Below are positions 27,721 to 37,482 of a DNA stretch of 64,000 nucleotides, piece by piece. This DNA is from Parabacteroides sp. PM6-13 (GTDB lineage Bacteria > Bacteroidota > Bacteroidia > Bacteroidales > Tannerellaceae), in NCBI RefSeq assembly GCF_029892605.1, contig NZ_JARXWF010000011.1, forward strand, positions 118,724 to 182,723. The letters run 5' to 3'. The position numbers and the translations under genes were made by a program. How positions within the stretch are numbered: position 1 is the stretch's first letter; every line of letters starts with the position of its first letter. The notes under the pieces were generated by a model. It worked only from the letters and a program-made list of their open reading frames with translations, made no database searches and was not told where the DNA came from.

Positions 27721-28563
27721 ATGGGAGTATTATGTAAAAGATGGGGGTGGTCATGTGATTGTAATATCAAGAAGCCTGTAGTAGAAATTAAAAGACTGTA
27801 TAAAGGGAAAACATGGGAATGGATGTCACAAGACAGCAAATTGATATTTGTTGTAGAGGGCGATATTGACTACTCCTATTCACATTATCGGAATTTAAAA
27901 ATCTCCTCGGGCATGTTTTGTTTCATTCCGGTCGGACAACGGGTAGTTTGCAACTCGCTTTCCGCTGCGACATTGGTTATTGTCAGATTGTTTTATTTGT
28001 CGGACAGTCAACTTTACCGACAATTATCCTCTTTATTGATCACAGAGGTTATCTGCGATGATGAACCCCAAGCACTTGAAACAAAAACACCCATTAAGCG
28101 ATTCATCGAAGATTTATTTATATGCATGAACGACGGATTAATTTGTCAAAAATACCTCAATGGGAAAGTGAATGAATTGTTTTTCTTATTCAAGGCATAT
28201 TATTCCGCATATGACATAAAAACGCTTTTCAAAGGGGTTGTCACACGTGATTTCCTTTTCATTGAGAATGTTTATCAACGTCATATGCAACATAAGACCG
28301 TTGAATCGTTGGCGAAAGCCATGAATAACTCAACCTCTACTTTTCGTAATCGATTTAAGGAGGTATTTGGTATTCCTGCTTACCAATGGATGAAACAACA
28401 AAAGATCATACTTATCCAACAGGAGTTGGAGTTAGGCACCAAAAGTTTTAAAGAAATCGCTTACGAATATAACTTCTCCAGTGTTCAGGTGTTCAACGAT
28501 TTTTATAAAACCAATTTTGGAAAATCGCCGGGGGAAATCCGAAAGGTAACAGAGCTTACTTGA
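27721..28563 (+). CDS. AraC-family transcriptional regulator
   Basis: 280 residues. The N-terminal 170 residues form a small cupin-like sensor (LIFVVEGDIDYSYSHYRNLKISSGMFCFIPVG), and the C-terminal 90 residues form the paired helix-turn-helix (TVESLAKAMNNSTSTFRNRFKEVFGIPAYQWMKQQK, then KSFKEIAYEYNFSSVQVFNDFYKTNFGKSPGEIRK). No function can be named; the best clue is its convergent neighbour, a histidine kinase whose last codons overlap its own by 8 nt, so the pair may share a regulatory circuit (inference). Codon usage and AT content are a little unlike the housekeeping genes to the left. A start further inside, after the two Cys residues, cannot be excluded. Confidence 0.85.
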   Translation: MGVLCKRWGWSCDCNIKKPVVEIKRLYKGKTWEWMSQDSKLIFVVEGDIDYSYSHYRNLKISSGMFCFIPVGQRVVCNSLSAATLVIVRLFYLSDSQLYRQLSSLLITEVICDDEPQALETKTPIKRFIEDLFICMNDGLICQKYLNGKVNELFFLFKAYYSAYDIKTLFKGVVTRDFLFIENVYQRHMQHKTVESLAKAMNNSTSTFRNRFKEVFGIPAYQWMKQQKIILIQQELELGTKSFKEIAYEYNFSSVQVFNDFYKTNFGKSPGEIRKVTELT

Positions 28564-30649
28564 GCGGCAAATCAACGTGGAACACACTTCCTCTGCCCGG
28601 GAATGATTTGACACGAATCTTCCCGCCTAAAGCTTCTGTTATCCATTTGCTGATAGAGAGTCCCAATCCGACTCCCTGATGGAAATTTTCTGCTTTATAG
28701 AACGGATAAAAAAGTCTCTCCTGCTCTTTTTCGCTCATGCCTATGCCCGTATCGGCCAAAACAAACCGCAATGTATGGTTGCTGATTGTTTCATAAGTGA
28801 GCACAATGCTCCCTTCACGTGTATACTTAACCGCGTTGTCTACCAACTGAGAGAGCAGCTGTTCCAGCTTTTCAGCATCCGTATACAAAAAAACAGAGGG
28901 ATGCGATTCGTCGAACGACAAGGTTACCTCAGCAGAGGTTTTGGGTAGATATTTTTCTATTACTCTTTGGCAGATAGGCTTGACATCCACCTCCTCTAAT
29001 TGGTATTCTACATTTCCCCTTTCCAGCTGGGTATAGTAAAGCATTTCGTCTACCGTACGAAGCAATTGCTCGCTATTAAGTTGTATACAGTTTGTCAGTT
29101 CCCTGGTTTCTTCGGATTCATAGGTCTCAGCCAAAAAACAGGAGAGACCAACGATGGCATTGAGAGGTGTCCGGATCTCATGGCTCATATTTTCTATAAA
29201 AGAAGATTTGATTTTATCCACCTCTTTTGCCCGCAACAAATCAAGCTCCAGCTCTTGCTGATCAGTCACATTAATAGAATAACAGATAATATGGCTTGGT
29301 TGTCCATCCGAATTATATTTATAGACATGAAAATTGGTCGTAAGCCAATAGTAATCATTGTTGATCCATTGACGGTAGGTCGCTCTGAATTCACTGATTT
29401 TCCCTTTAATCAACATTCGAAAACCTTGATCATAGACACGTTCGACATCATCCGGATGAATCAATTCAAGGTGATTTTTAAAGGAAGCACCGGGGCTTTT
29501 CATGGAGTCCACATTACGCCCCCATACTTTTTGTCTATCAGACAACGAGTAATCGATAGCGACTGTATCCTCTTTCACATTGTATTCCCAAATAAAAGAC
29601 TTGCCGGTGTCGACAGCCAGTTTCAGCTTGGTCAACATGCTTTTCATCTCTTCGTTCCGCTTAAAGTCCTCTGTGTTGTCGTATACTAATTGCAGATAGC
29701 CAAAAATAGACCCTTCAACATCCTTTAAGGGTACGTTTTCTCCGACTAAGCTTTTAAAATCGACTTGGGCTTCGGATTGGAAATAGGTCGATTTCACCAA
29801 TTGAAAATCATATTGATTCTCAAAATAAGCCCTTTCCCCTTTCCGTATAAGCATTTTACTCTCGTCGGAAATCGTGGGATTCTCAAACAGATTAACACCT
29901 AAAACCTTTTCAGAGGTAGTCTCCAGGATATTAAGTCCGGTAGGATTGATGTCGACCAGGTATCCGTCTTTATCGTAAAGCTCGATTCCGACTGGTATGT
30001 TTTCGATGACCATCTGAAGCAGGATCTCATTTTGCATCGCCTTCATCGCCGAGAGATTTATTTTCTCCCGGAGCCTTTCCCGTTCAACAAAATAGGAGAA
30101 ACAATTCGCCAATATATGGAGATTGTCGATATCCTCATTTGTCCATTGTTTGCTTGTAGAGGTGGTCTCTATACAAAGAAAACCATTACTCGTTCCCATA
30201 AGACGAGTAGGCACGCATAACAGTGAACGGACTTTATTTGCCGCCAACAAATCCAGACAGCCTAAAGCTTCCATTGAAATATCATCAAGATTATTGACAA
30301 CAATATCCTGCTCTGACTTCAGGCGTGAAAACCACCAGGGCAATTGCTCCGCCGTCAAATTGAGATGAGAAGAAAAATACTTATCAAAGAAGCTTTTTAC
30401 CCCTCCGACACCCTCCAAAACGGCTTCGTAAGCAAAAGAAATATGCGAAGCTTCGGTATGAATAATACCAAGATAAGCACGTTCTACATCAAAAAACGCA
30501 AGCACCTCTGCTAACGCTTCTGTAACGGCAGCATCCTCTTTTGAATAGAATAACAGGTCTGCAACTTGCGAAAGGCACTCCCGAAGACTTCTTTTCTTTT
30601 TTTCTAAAAAATAACCATTATTAAAACGGTATTTTGCATCAGTGCTCAT
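28556..30649 (-). CDS. Soluble GAF/PAS sensor histidine kinase
   Basis: 697 residues without membrane segments. Order: GAF domain (about 20-190, VERAYLGIIHTEASHISFAYEA), PAS (about 210-330, VIENIPVGIELYDKDGYLVDINPTGLNIL), second PAS with PAC (about 345-470), HisKA (about 475-545, SFIENMSHEIRTPLNAIVGL) and HATPase (about 580-697, QLVDNAVKYTREGSI, DTGIGMSEKEQERLF, GVGLGLSISKW). There is no receiver domain, so a separate response regulator must exist; none is adjacent. It should sense a cytosolic ligand or redox state. The 3' end overlaps the convergent AraC gene by 8 nt. A possible leader of 120 nt or more precedes it; no exact -7 box was found. Confidence 0.93.
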   Translation of the reverse strand: MSTDAKYRFNNGYFLEKKKRSLRECLSQVADLLFYSKEDAAVTEALAEVLAFFDVERAYLGIIHTEASHISFAYEAVLEGVGGVKSFFDKYFSSHLNLTAEQLPWWFSRLKSEQDIVVNNLDDISMEALGCLDLLAANKVRSLLCVPTRLMGTSNGFLCIETTSTSKQWTNEDIDNLHILANCFSYFVERERLREKINLSAMKAMQNEILLQMVIENIPVGIELYDKDGYLVDINPTGLNILETTSEKVLGVNLFENPTISDESKMLIRKGERAYFENQYDFQLVKSTYFQSEAQVDFKSLVGENVPLKDVEGSIFGYLQLVYDNTEDFKRNEEMKSMLTKLKLAVDTGKSFIWEYNVKEDTVAIDYSLSDRQKVWGRNVDSMKSPGASFKNHLELIHPDDVERVYDQGFRMLIKGKISEFRATYRQWINNDYYWLTTNFHVYKYNSDGQPSHIICYSINVTDQQELELDLLRAKEVDKIKSSFIENMSHEIRTPLNAIVGLSCFLAETYESEETRELTNCIQLNSEQLLRTVDEMLYYTQLERGNVEYQLEEVDVKPICQRVIEKYLPKTSAEVTLSFDESHPSVFLYTDAEKLEQLLSQLVDNAVKYTREGSIVLTYETISNHTLRFVLADTGIGMSEKEQERLFYPFYKAENFHQGVGLGLSISKWITEALGGKIRVKSFPGRGSVFHVDLPLK

Positions 30650-30952
30650 AAGTATTATTAATGAAATTCGACTTTTTATGTCTGGCTCAAAAAAGCCAGT
30701 CCCCTCTAACTATCAGCGCAATTATAAAAACAGTTAAACAAAATTGATCTATTCAATTTCACATAATATTCTACAGTTACTATAGCTTGCAAACAAATGG
30801 TTTACATTCAGAAATATTTAAAAAACAAAAGTAGAGAGAACAGAACAGTTTGACGTACTTAAAAATACCATATAGTTACAGGAATCTGTTAGCCGGTCAA
30901 CACCACCGTACCGTTGCTTACAGGCCTGATTTCGTTAAAAATGCAAAAATAA

Positions 30953-30984
30953 TTTGCAGGTCTCGTTTGGGCATGCTTTCTTTG
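30953..30984 (+). promoter_or_regulatory. Candidate promoter of the GH9 gene
   Basis: -33 TTTG (30953-30956), 20-nt spacer, -7-like TTTCTTTG (30977-30984, first base pair off consensus), about 90 nt before the start at 31077. Otherwise the 427-nt gap 30650-31076 holds no gene that I would support. Confidence 0.45.
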
Positions 30985-31076
30985 GTTTGTGATGTATTTC
31001 CTACGGGAAAAGGGTGATTTGTAATTAATTTCAGAGTAAAAACCATAGGCTCCTCTCTCAAACAGGAGCAAGATGA

Positions 31077-33620
31077 ATGTTTATGAAAAAAGTACTATTT
31101 TTTTTAGCCATTGTATTCCTATCGGCGTGCAGCCATGAGCCTGCGCAAAAGGAATTGATACTCAACGATCTTGAGTATTTCGAAACACAAGGATTTAATG
31201 TGTTGGTGTATAACAATCCGTTTACCGGCGGGTTTAACGATGAAAAGACAGCCGGTCTGGAGCTTATCCACCATGGTGTGCGGACATCGACCGGAGGTGC
31301 CGTCAGACTCTCTAACACCCCCGAACAGTGGGACCTTGTTCCTCAAATGACAAACCGGGTGGTGAACAAAGAGGCAAAAAGCATCGAAGTGACACTCAGT
31401 TATCCGGATTACAATTTTGATTCGCGCGTAGTTGTCACCGCCAAGGGCAAAGGGGTGGAGATTGCTGTTCACCTCGACAAACCCGTTCCCGCCGCTCTTG
31501 AAAAGGCTGCCGGCTTCAACCTGGAGTTCCTGCCGTCGCAGTATTGGGGCAAGACCTACCTGATGGACGGGCGTGCCAGCCTGATCCCGCGTTATGCCGT
31601 AGGCAATACCGTTACGCGTCCTAACAGCGAAAAGCCTAAGCAATACAAAGGCTATGTCACTTCCGACGACAGAGGTACCGGTCGGTTTATCGATCCGCTG
31701 CCTTTGGAAACCGGTCGTACGATCGTATTGGCATCCGATTCGCCCGAACGTATGGTAAAGATCACTTCCGAGGAGACCGATCTGTCGCTTTACGATGGCC
31801 GCATCCTGGCACAAAACGGCTGGTTTGTCGTGCGCAGTATGCTTCCGGCAGGCAAAACCGGGAAGGTATTGACCTGGAACCTCGAAGGGAATACCATCGA
31901 CAACTGGACGAGAGAGCCCAATATCGGCTTCTCACAAGTGGGCTATATTCCTTCACAAAAGAAGGTCTCTGTGATCGAGCTCGACAAAAAAGACAAACCA
32001 CAGGCAAAAGCCTCTATCTATAAGGTAGACGAAGGAGGAAAAGCAAGCGAAGTATTCAGTGGCAAGGTAGAATCATGGGGTGACTACTATAAGTACCACT
32101 ATGTGACATTCGATTTTTCCGCGGTTAATACACCCGGTGTTTATTACATCAAATATGGTAACCAGCAGACCAACCACTTCCTGATCGCAGACAACGTGTA
32201 TAATAAGATCACCGATGCTACCAGCGACATCTGGATCCCCATTCACATGAATCATATGTTTGTGAACGAGGCCTACCGGGTATGGCATGGCGAACCCTTC
32301 AAAGAGGGGTATCTGCAGGCTCCGCCCAATACCGACCACTTCGACCTGCATGGCCAGGGTCCAACCACCGACACCAAATACAAAGGCTTGGAACATATAC
32401 CAGGATTGAACATCGGCGGTTTCTTCGATGCCGGTGACTTCGATATCGAGACAGGAGCCAACATCAGCGTGGTGCAGAATTTTGTACAAACATGGGAATA
32501 CTTCAAACCGCAGCGCGACCAGACGTTTGTCAGCCAGGAGCAACGCTATGTTGACCTGCACCGTCCGGACGGAGCGCCCGACATCCTACAGTTTATCGAA
32601 CACGGTACCTTGCAACTGGTTGCCCAGGCAGAGATCCTTGGACACATGGCGCAGACCCTCTCCAACTCGGTGCTCGACAACTACCACCACCTGGGCGACG
32701 CCGCGTCTATCACCGACGGCCGCATCTACGATCCGAACCTGGGTCCCTACGAAGTGTCTCGCGACGGCAAGCGAAGTGGTGTAAAGGATGATATGTGGGC
32801 CTTTACCAGCCGCAATCCGGGACTCGACCTGCGGGCCGCCACGATGTTTGCTGCGGCAAGCCGGGCCCTCGAAGGATTCAACGACGACCTCTCCGCCAGA
32901 GCCTTGGTACAGTCGAAAAGACTATTGAAAGAGGCGACCGAACTGCTGGCAAAACAGCCGGAGCGCGGTGGTCGGATGGGTAGCGGAGGCGCTGATATGA
33001 CCACCTATCTGCAACTGTATATCACCACCGGTGAACAACAATATATCGATAAATTCCAGGAGCTCTTATGGCCTGCGCTCGATCGCAACGTAAGCTTCAC
33101 CATTCTGACCGCTCTGCATGCTATACCGCATATGGATGCCTCTTTCAAAGAGAAACTTCGTCCCTATATGGTGAAATACAAAGAGTATATCGAAGGACTT
33201 GAAAAAGAAAATCCGTACGGATTGCCTATTGGCCTAGGCAACTGGGCAGGCAGCGGAGGCATCGTTAGCTTTGGTACGACTATCTGCTTTGCCAACATGC
33301 ATTTCCCGGACATTATCGATGTCGCGCATGCATTCAAAGCAACCAACTGGTTGTTTGGCTGCCATCCTTACCATAATTATTCGTTCGTAGCAACGGTTGG
33401 TGCTACCCGCCCCAAGGCAGTCTTCTACGGTAACAACCGTGCCGACTTCTCCTTCATTCCGGGCAACGTAGCACCGGGACTGCTGTTCCGCCACCCCGAT
33501 CATTTTGAGAATTATGACGACTGGCCATTCCTTTGGGGACAGAACGAAGGAACGATCGGTGGTAATACCGCCTATCTGATTTTCGGAAGTGCTTTCAAAA
33601 ACATCATCATTTCTGAGTAA
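31077..33620 (+). CDS. GH9 family glycoside hydrolase, lipoprotein, with unusual N-terminal domain
   Basis: 847 residues. A lipoprotein signal (FLAIVFLSACSHEPAQ) anchors it. The catalytic (alpha/alpha)6 barrel runs from about 385 to the end: GGFFDAGDFD carries the paired Asp (451 and 454) that activates water, and WGQNEGTIGGNTAYL the catalytic acid Glu (about 824). An immunoglobulin-like CelD_N domain (NIGFSQVGYIPSQKKVSVIELDKKDKPQAKASIYKV) precedes it. Residues 28-280 are an additional beta-rich region that I do not recognise. GH9 enzymes cut beta-1,4-glucans; in Bacteroidales they appear in xyloglucan or mixed-linkage glucan use, but no partner genes are here. Two in-frame ATGs (31077, 31083) follow AGGAG; 31077 is given. 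A strong hairpin follows the stop. Confidence 0.9.
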   Translation: MFMKKVLFFLAIVFLSACSHEPAQKELILNDLEYFETQGFNVLVYNNPFTGGFNDEKTAGLELIHHGVRTSTGGAVRLSNTPEQWDLVPQMTNRVVNKEAKSIEVTLSYPDYNFDSRVVVTAKGKGVEIAVHLDKPVPAALEKAAGFNLEFLPSQYWGKTYLMDGRASLIPRYAVGNTVTRPNSEKPKQYKGYVTSDDRGTGRFIDPLPLETGRTIVLASDSPERMVKITSEETDLSLYDGRILAQNGWFVVRSMLPAGKTGKVLTWNLEGNTIDNWTREPNIGFSQVGYIPSQKKVSVIELDKKDKPQAKASIYKVDEGGKASEVFSGKVESWGDYYKYHYVTFDFSAVNTPGVYYIKYGNQQTNHFLIADNVYNKITDATSDIWIPIHMNHMFVNEAYRVWHGEPFKEGYLQAPPNTDHFDLHGQGPTTDTKYKGLEHIPGLNIGGFFDAGDFDIETGANISVVQNFVQTWEYFKPQRDQTFVSQEQRYVDLHRPDGAPDILQFIEHGTLQLVAQAEILGHMAQTLSNSVLDNYHHLGDAASITDGRIYDPNLGPYEVSRDGKRSGVKDDMWAFTSRNPGLDLRAATMFAAASRALEGFNDDLSARALVQSKRLLKEATELLAKQPERGGRMGSGGADMTTYLQLYITTGEQQYIDKFQELLWPALDRNVSFTILTALHAIPHMDASFKEKLRPYMVKYKEYIEGLEKENPYGLPIGLGNWAGSGGIVSFGTTICFANMHFPDIIDVAHAFKATNWLFGCHPYHNYSFVATVGATRPKAVFYGNNRADFSFIPGNVAPGLLFRHPDHFENYDDWPFLWGQNEGTIGGNTAYLIFGSAFKNIIISE

Positions 33621-33663
33621 TCAGAGAGGATGAAAATCCATTCACGACACATATATTCAGCAA

Positions 33664-33693
33664 GAGAGGCCCTGATTTGGGCCTCTCTTTTTT
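33664..33693 (+). terminator. Rho-independent terminator
   Basis: GAGAGGCCC/GGGCCTCTC stem with TGATTT loop and a TTTTTT tail, 43 nt after the GH9 stop. Confidence 0.93.
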
Positions 33694-33781
33694 GCATGTA
33701 AGCGAATTCTGTACTATTTTTGAGCTCATTTTCCAGGAAACGAAAAACACATTTATAATTATAATCTTATACAAAAGTAAT

Positions 33782-35158
33782 ATGGGAAAAACTAAAAGTC
33801 AGTGGAGTGTAGCCTTTAAAGTAGCATGTCTTGTTGAATTGTTTGAGCGAGCCGCCTATTATGGCGTATTTATTGTCATCACCCTTTATTTAAGTAGAAT
33901 TCTTGGATTCAATGATATTCAGGCAGCCTCCATCGCCGGCGTCTTTTCTGCCTGCCTCTATTTACTTCCTACCTTTGCCGGTGCCCTGGCGGATAAAATT
34001 GGCTTTCGTAGCTCGATGTTATTGGCCTTTTCGTTATTGACATTGGGGTATCTGGGACTCGGCCTGTTTCCGACAATGCTTGAGTCGGCAGGATTGGTAG
34101 AATACTCGATGACGACCAAATTTACCGGTTTGTTGGAAAGCAACGCGCGCTATGGCATATTGCCCATTATGGCGTTGATCGTATTGGGCGGATCGTTTAT
34201 TAAAAGTGTGATTTCCGGCACGGTAGCGAAAGAGACCACACCCGATAATCGTGCCAAAGGATTCTCGATCTTCTATTCGATGGTGAATATCGGTGCTTTT
34301 TCGGGGAAAGCCATTGTAAAACCTTTGCGCGATGCCATGGGGAACGAAGGGCTTATCACACTCAATTACTTCTCAGCCTTCATGACCTTCCTGGCGCTTA
34401 TCGCCATCTGGTTTTTCTATAAAAGCACCCAACATGCCGGAGAGGGCAAATCGTTCCGCGATATTTTCCGTTCCTTGGTGAAGGTATGTAGCAACGGACG
34501 TCTGATTATTCTGATCTTTATCATCACTGGATTCTGGATGGTGCAGCAGCAGTTGTATGCCACCATGCCTAAATATGTCTTGCGTCTGGCAGGCGAAGGG
34601 GCCTCTCCCTCCTGGTATGCCAACGTAAACCCGTTGGTGGTGGTCTTGACAGTCAACCTGGTCACGCAGCTTATGCGCAAAAAGACGGCGCTTACCTCGA
34701 TGACGTTCGGTATGTTTATCATGCCGGTGTCGGCACTTTGCATGGCGTATGGCAATGTGTTGGATCCCTCGCAGACGATTCTGGGTATGCATCCGGTGGC
34801 CTTTATGATGGTGGTGGGTATTGTGTTTCAGGGATTGGCAGAAACATTTATATCGCCCCGCTTCTTAGAATATTTCTCCCTGCAGGCACCCAAAGGAGAA
34901 GAGGGACTGTATCTCGGCTTCAGCCATTTGCATTCTTTCCTATCTTCACTCTTCGGATTCGGGCTGTCGGGCTTTTTGTTGAATAAATATTGCCCCGAAC
35001 CCATGCTGTTCAACAGCCATGCCGAGTGGCAGGCAGCCAGTGCAAATGCTCATTATATCTGGTATTACTTCGGAGCGATCGCTCTTGTGTCCGCCATTTC
35101 CCTGATTATTTACGGAATCGTGGTAAAGAAATTGGATAATCGAAAACAGGTTGCTTAA
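33782..35158 (+). CDS. POT-type major facilitator transporter
   Basis: 458 residues from the ATG at 33782 (MGKTKSQWSVAF); the frame begins at 33677, but the extra 35 residues overlap the terminator and are not membrane-like. About twelve membrane helices. The first helix has ELFERAAYYGVFIVI, the ExxERxxYYG signature of proton-dependent oligopeptide transporters, and the loop after helix 2-3 has ALADKIGFRSSML, the MFS motif. It probably imports di- or tripeptides or related nitrogen compounds by proton symport. It stands alone; its last 4 nt overlap the convergent lipoprotein gene. Confidence 0.85.
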   Translation: MGKTKSQWSVAFKVACLVELFERAAYYGVFIVITLYLSRILGFNDIQAASIAGVFSACLYLLPTFAGALADKIGFRSSMLLAFSLLTLGYLGLGLFPTMLESAGLVEYSMTTKFTGLLESNARYGILPIMALIVLGGSFIKSVISGTVAKETTPDNRAKGFSIFYSMVNIGAFSGKAIVKPLRDAMGNEGLITLNYFSAFMTFLALIAIWFFYKSTQHAGEGKSFRDIFRSLVKVCSNGRLIILIFIITGFWMVQQQLYATMPKYVLRLAGEGASPSWYANVNPLVVVLTVNLVTQLMRKKTALTSMTFGMFIMPVSALCMAYGNVLDPSQTILGMHPVAFMMVVGIVFQGLAETFISPRFLEYFSLQAPKGEEGLYLGFSHLHSFLSSLFGFGLSGFLLNKYCPEPMLFNSHAEWQAASANAHYIWYYFGAIALVSAISLIIYGIVVKKLDNRKQVA

Positions 35159-35661
35159 AAACAGCCGCATCCATCTTCGGAACGGATAAGCTCATAACTC
35201 CATAAACGTTGCAGACGGTCAGCTTTTGAAAAGAAGAGCTGACCGTCTTCGCTATGTTGTTCCGGAGCAAAGATATCGATATTGCCAAGATAGACCTGCC
35301 CGTCGCTTGTGTACACTATCGGCACAAACCAATAGGAAGAGGCCGGGTCGTTGGCACCGGATACATCTTGGATATAGAGGTAATAATAGGTTTCCCCTTG
35401 GTAGGCGTAGGAATCGATAAAGCTACGAGGGTAGGAGATCCCACTCGTATAGTCGACCCGGTTATAGAAATCCAGGTTCTTATCGAGATAGGCTTTCAAG
35501 TTGTTCTTCGCTTCATTCAGCCAGGGAACGCTGTTCACGGGATTATCGACATCTTGATTCACCGTTTCAAACCAGTCGTATGAGCCTATCCGCTCTTTCT
35601 GACAGGAAGAGAAAACGGCAAGAAGAAGCAACCATAGCGATATTATTTTTAGGGATCTCAT
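35155..35661 (-). CDS. Small lipoprotein of unknown function
   Basis: 168 residues from the ATG at 35661 (MRSLKIISLWLLLLAVFSSCQKE), a standard lipoprotein signal; the open frame extends 13 codons upstream without support. The mature protein is rich in Tyr, Trp, Asp and Asn (GETYYYLYIQDVSGANDPASSYWFVPIVY), and ends DGCGCF, with a CxC pair at the very end. I do not recognise a domain. It looks like an envelope protein of the Bacteroidales-specific pool. Its 3' end overlaps the transporter gene by 4 nt. Confidence 0.75.
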   Translation of the reverse strand: MRSLKIISLWLLLLAVFSSCQKERIGSYDWFETVNQDVDNPVNSVPWLNEAKNNLKAYLDKNLDFYNRVDYTSGISYPRSFIDSYAYQGETYYYLYIQDVSGANDPASSYWFVPIVYTSDGQVYLGNIDIFAPEQHSEDGQLFFSKADRLQRLWSYELIRSEDGCGCF

Positions 35662-35737
35662 AAGTAGAGCTGTTTTCTTTTTAATTAATTCGGCTTGCAA
35701 GTTACGGCTTTCCGCGCAAAGAATAGTATGTACACAG

Positions 35738-35767
35738 AAAAAGAGAGGCCAAATGACCTCTCTTTTT
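35738..35767 (-). terminator. Terminator of the BACON-like lipoprotein gene
   Basis: On the minus strand, AGAGAGG-TCATTTGG-CCTCTCT is followed by TTTTT, 27 nt after the stop at 35795. It also flanks the start region of the gene on the left. Confidence 0.85.
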
Positions 35768-35794
35768 ACACATAGACTAATACCTTAATTCCTA

Positions 35795-36220
35795 TTATTT
35801 CTCTTGGATCTCTTCCACTTTAGCTTCTTGCGTCAGGACGAATTCTACCGGCGCGGCATCTTCAGAGGAGGTAACCGCTACGGCTAATTTTCTTTCGTCA
35901 CCGTTGTTAGGGATGGTTTGCAATACAAGTGCTTTCCCATCTTCCTGGCGGATAGCCCGGAACCAATCGCCTTCGATCGTATCGGCTTTCGCGGTGTTTT
36001 CTACATACTCCGCTTCGTCTTCACCAATCTTTACGGATACACCATCGATCCACCAATCGGCTTCGCTGGTCGCGTCAACCTTTACTTCAGAAGCTTCCGC
36101 TTTCACTGTCTCTTCGGTCTTCGCTAATTTTACGCTGTTTTCGGTTTTGTTATTGTCATCATCTTCACAAGCAGTAAACAGTACAGCTACTGCACACAAC
36201 GCCAACATCAACTTTTTCAT
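35795..36220 (-). CDS. Small BACON-like lipoprotein
   Basis: 141 residues with a lipoprotein signal (LCAVAVLFTACEDDDNN). One beta-sandwich domain follows; the ending LAVAVTSSEDAAPVEFVLTQEAK is the repeated closing strand of BACON-type carbohydrate or mucin-associated domains. The protein is acidic (many Asp and Glu), typical of surface-exposed lipoproteins. A single BACON-like domain without a catalytic partner is unusual but not rare. No link to the neighbouring genes can be read. Confidence 0.7.
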   Translation of the reverse strand: MKKLMLALCAVAVLFTACEDDDNNKTENSVKLAKTEETVKAEASEVKVDATSEADWWIDGVSVKIGEDEAEYVENTAKADTIEGDWFRAIRQEDGKALVLQTIPNNGDERKLAVAVTSSEDAAPVEFVLTQEAKVEEIQEK

Positions 36221-36415
36221 AATCTCATACGGTTCGCCTATACACCATAAGGTTTTTAATAAATAAAATACCTAACAATCTTTTTGCCTTTCTATAGACA
36301 AGATGCAAGTTTTTTATTTTCGATGCATGAGAGAAACAGAATTGCGGAAATATTTCTTTATTTAGCATTGTATCCGCTTATAGATCAAACCGATAGAGTG
36401 ATGGTTAAAAATATG

Positions 36416-36787
36416 TTAAAGTAGCTTTTGACTTATGTAAGCCTCGTACGCTTTCGATAGATCGTCTACGCTTACGCCCAGTAGTTGCATCTCCTTGAAT
36501 AGGGTAGGCAGGCTCTCTTCCATAAATTGCGCGTAGCGCATCTTTCGGATCTCTTCCCCCGCCGAGGGCGATACGTAATAACCAAGTCCCCGCTTATTAT
36601 AGATAATCTCATTGGCCTGCAGACGCTCAAAAGAGCGCATCACGGTGTTCGGATTCACTTCCATCTCAACAGCCAGTTCGCGTACCGAAGGGATACGCTC
36701 GTCGGCTTTGTACTCTCCAGCGAGGATACGATCACATATCCGGTCGGCAATCTGGAGGAATATCGATTGGTTGTTTGTATAATTCAT
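36416..36787 (-). CDS. GntR-family repressor, YtrA type
   Basis: 123 residues, the short GntR form with a winged helix (ADERIPSVRELAVEMEVNPNTVMRSFERL) and only a short C-terminal dimerisation tail, as in the YtrA subfamily. Members of this group repress ABC transporter operons that include them. It is the last gene of a four-gene operon (ATPase, two membrane proteins, regulator) and overlaps the previous gene by 4 nt. The operator predicted for this subfamily is visible at 39023-39046, right behind the operon promoter, so autoregulation is likely. The inducer is not known; related systems respond to cell-wall-active peptides. Confidence 0.9.
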   Translation of the reverse strand: MNYTNNQSIFLQIADRICDRILAGEYKADERIPSVRELAVEMEVNPNTVMRSFERLQANEIIYNKRGLGYYVSPSAGEEIRKMRYAQFMEESLPTLFKEMQLLGVSVDDLSKAYEAYISQKLL

Positions 36788-37482
36788 CGGATCTGCGTCT
36801 TTTTTAGCCGGACATACGCCGCGTAGAATAAAAGAATAGAGAAGACATATAGGATCGTATTATAATGATCGCCCAGGAAGTATAGGATATTTTCTATCGT
36901 TTCATAAGTTCGTGTTCCGCTGTTGATATCAGCTAAAGGCCCCTTTATTGTATAGAACAGAAGACGGGCAAACAGTCCGATCACAAGCGCTTCCACGGCT
37001 ATGGCAATACCCAACGCATATTTCCGGAAAAGCACATACCCCAGGAAGAAATAGGCGGTATGGAAGGTGATGACGCCAAAACCTCTCATCGGATAGGTTA
37101 ATTCTTCAAGCGACACCATAGGCACGTTGTTAAACCAATAGGCGACCCCGACAGAAATCCAATAGACCAGGATAAAGGCACCAACATAGAAAAAACCATA
37201 GATCAATAATGCAACAAACTTCTCTAATGTAGTAGCAGGCAAGGTGAGCCATAATCCTTTTCCGTAGTGAATTTTCTTACCGACATAAGACAAATAGCTT
37301 AATAAGAAAATAGTGATTCCAAACCAGAAGAGATTTACCCGATCACCTGTAAAATCATTCCACATCAATAAGAGGTAAGCTGCCAATAACAGGCCGGCAC
37401 TAATCAGAAACAGTTTCTTATGTTCTATCCAGTCGATTTTCAAAACCAGACCAAGACGCTTAAAATCAAATATATTGTTCAT
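36784..37482 (-). CDS. ABC transporter membrane protein, paralogue B
   Basis: 232 residues with about six membrane helices. It is a paralogue of the upstream gene: both contain IHxxKGLWLTLPATTLEKxVALLI and a similar opening (KRxGxxLxxDWxEx). The sequence IYGFFYVGAFILVYW and the conserved helix ending FHTAYFFLGYVLFRKYALG follow. Permeases of this type pair with a single ATPase to form a YtrBC-like exporter or immunity transporter. It overlaps its neighbours by 4 nt on both sides, consistent with one transcription and translation unit. Confidence 0.75.
   Translation of the reverse strand: MNNIFDFKRLGLVLKIDWIEHKKLFLISAGLLLAAYLLLMWNDFTGDRVNLFWFGITIFLLSYLSYVGKKIHYGKGLWLTLPATTLEKFVALLIYGFFYVGAFILVYWISVGVAYWFNNVPMVSLEELTYPMRGFGVITFHTAYFFLGYVLFRKYALGIAIAVEALVIGLFARLLFYTIKGPLADINSGTRTYETIENILYFLGDHYNTILYVFSILLFYAAYVRLKKTQIR

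Noticed and set aside
30889..31071. 60-codon minus-strand frame
   Set aside because: No recognisable features, lies in the GH9 promoter region.
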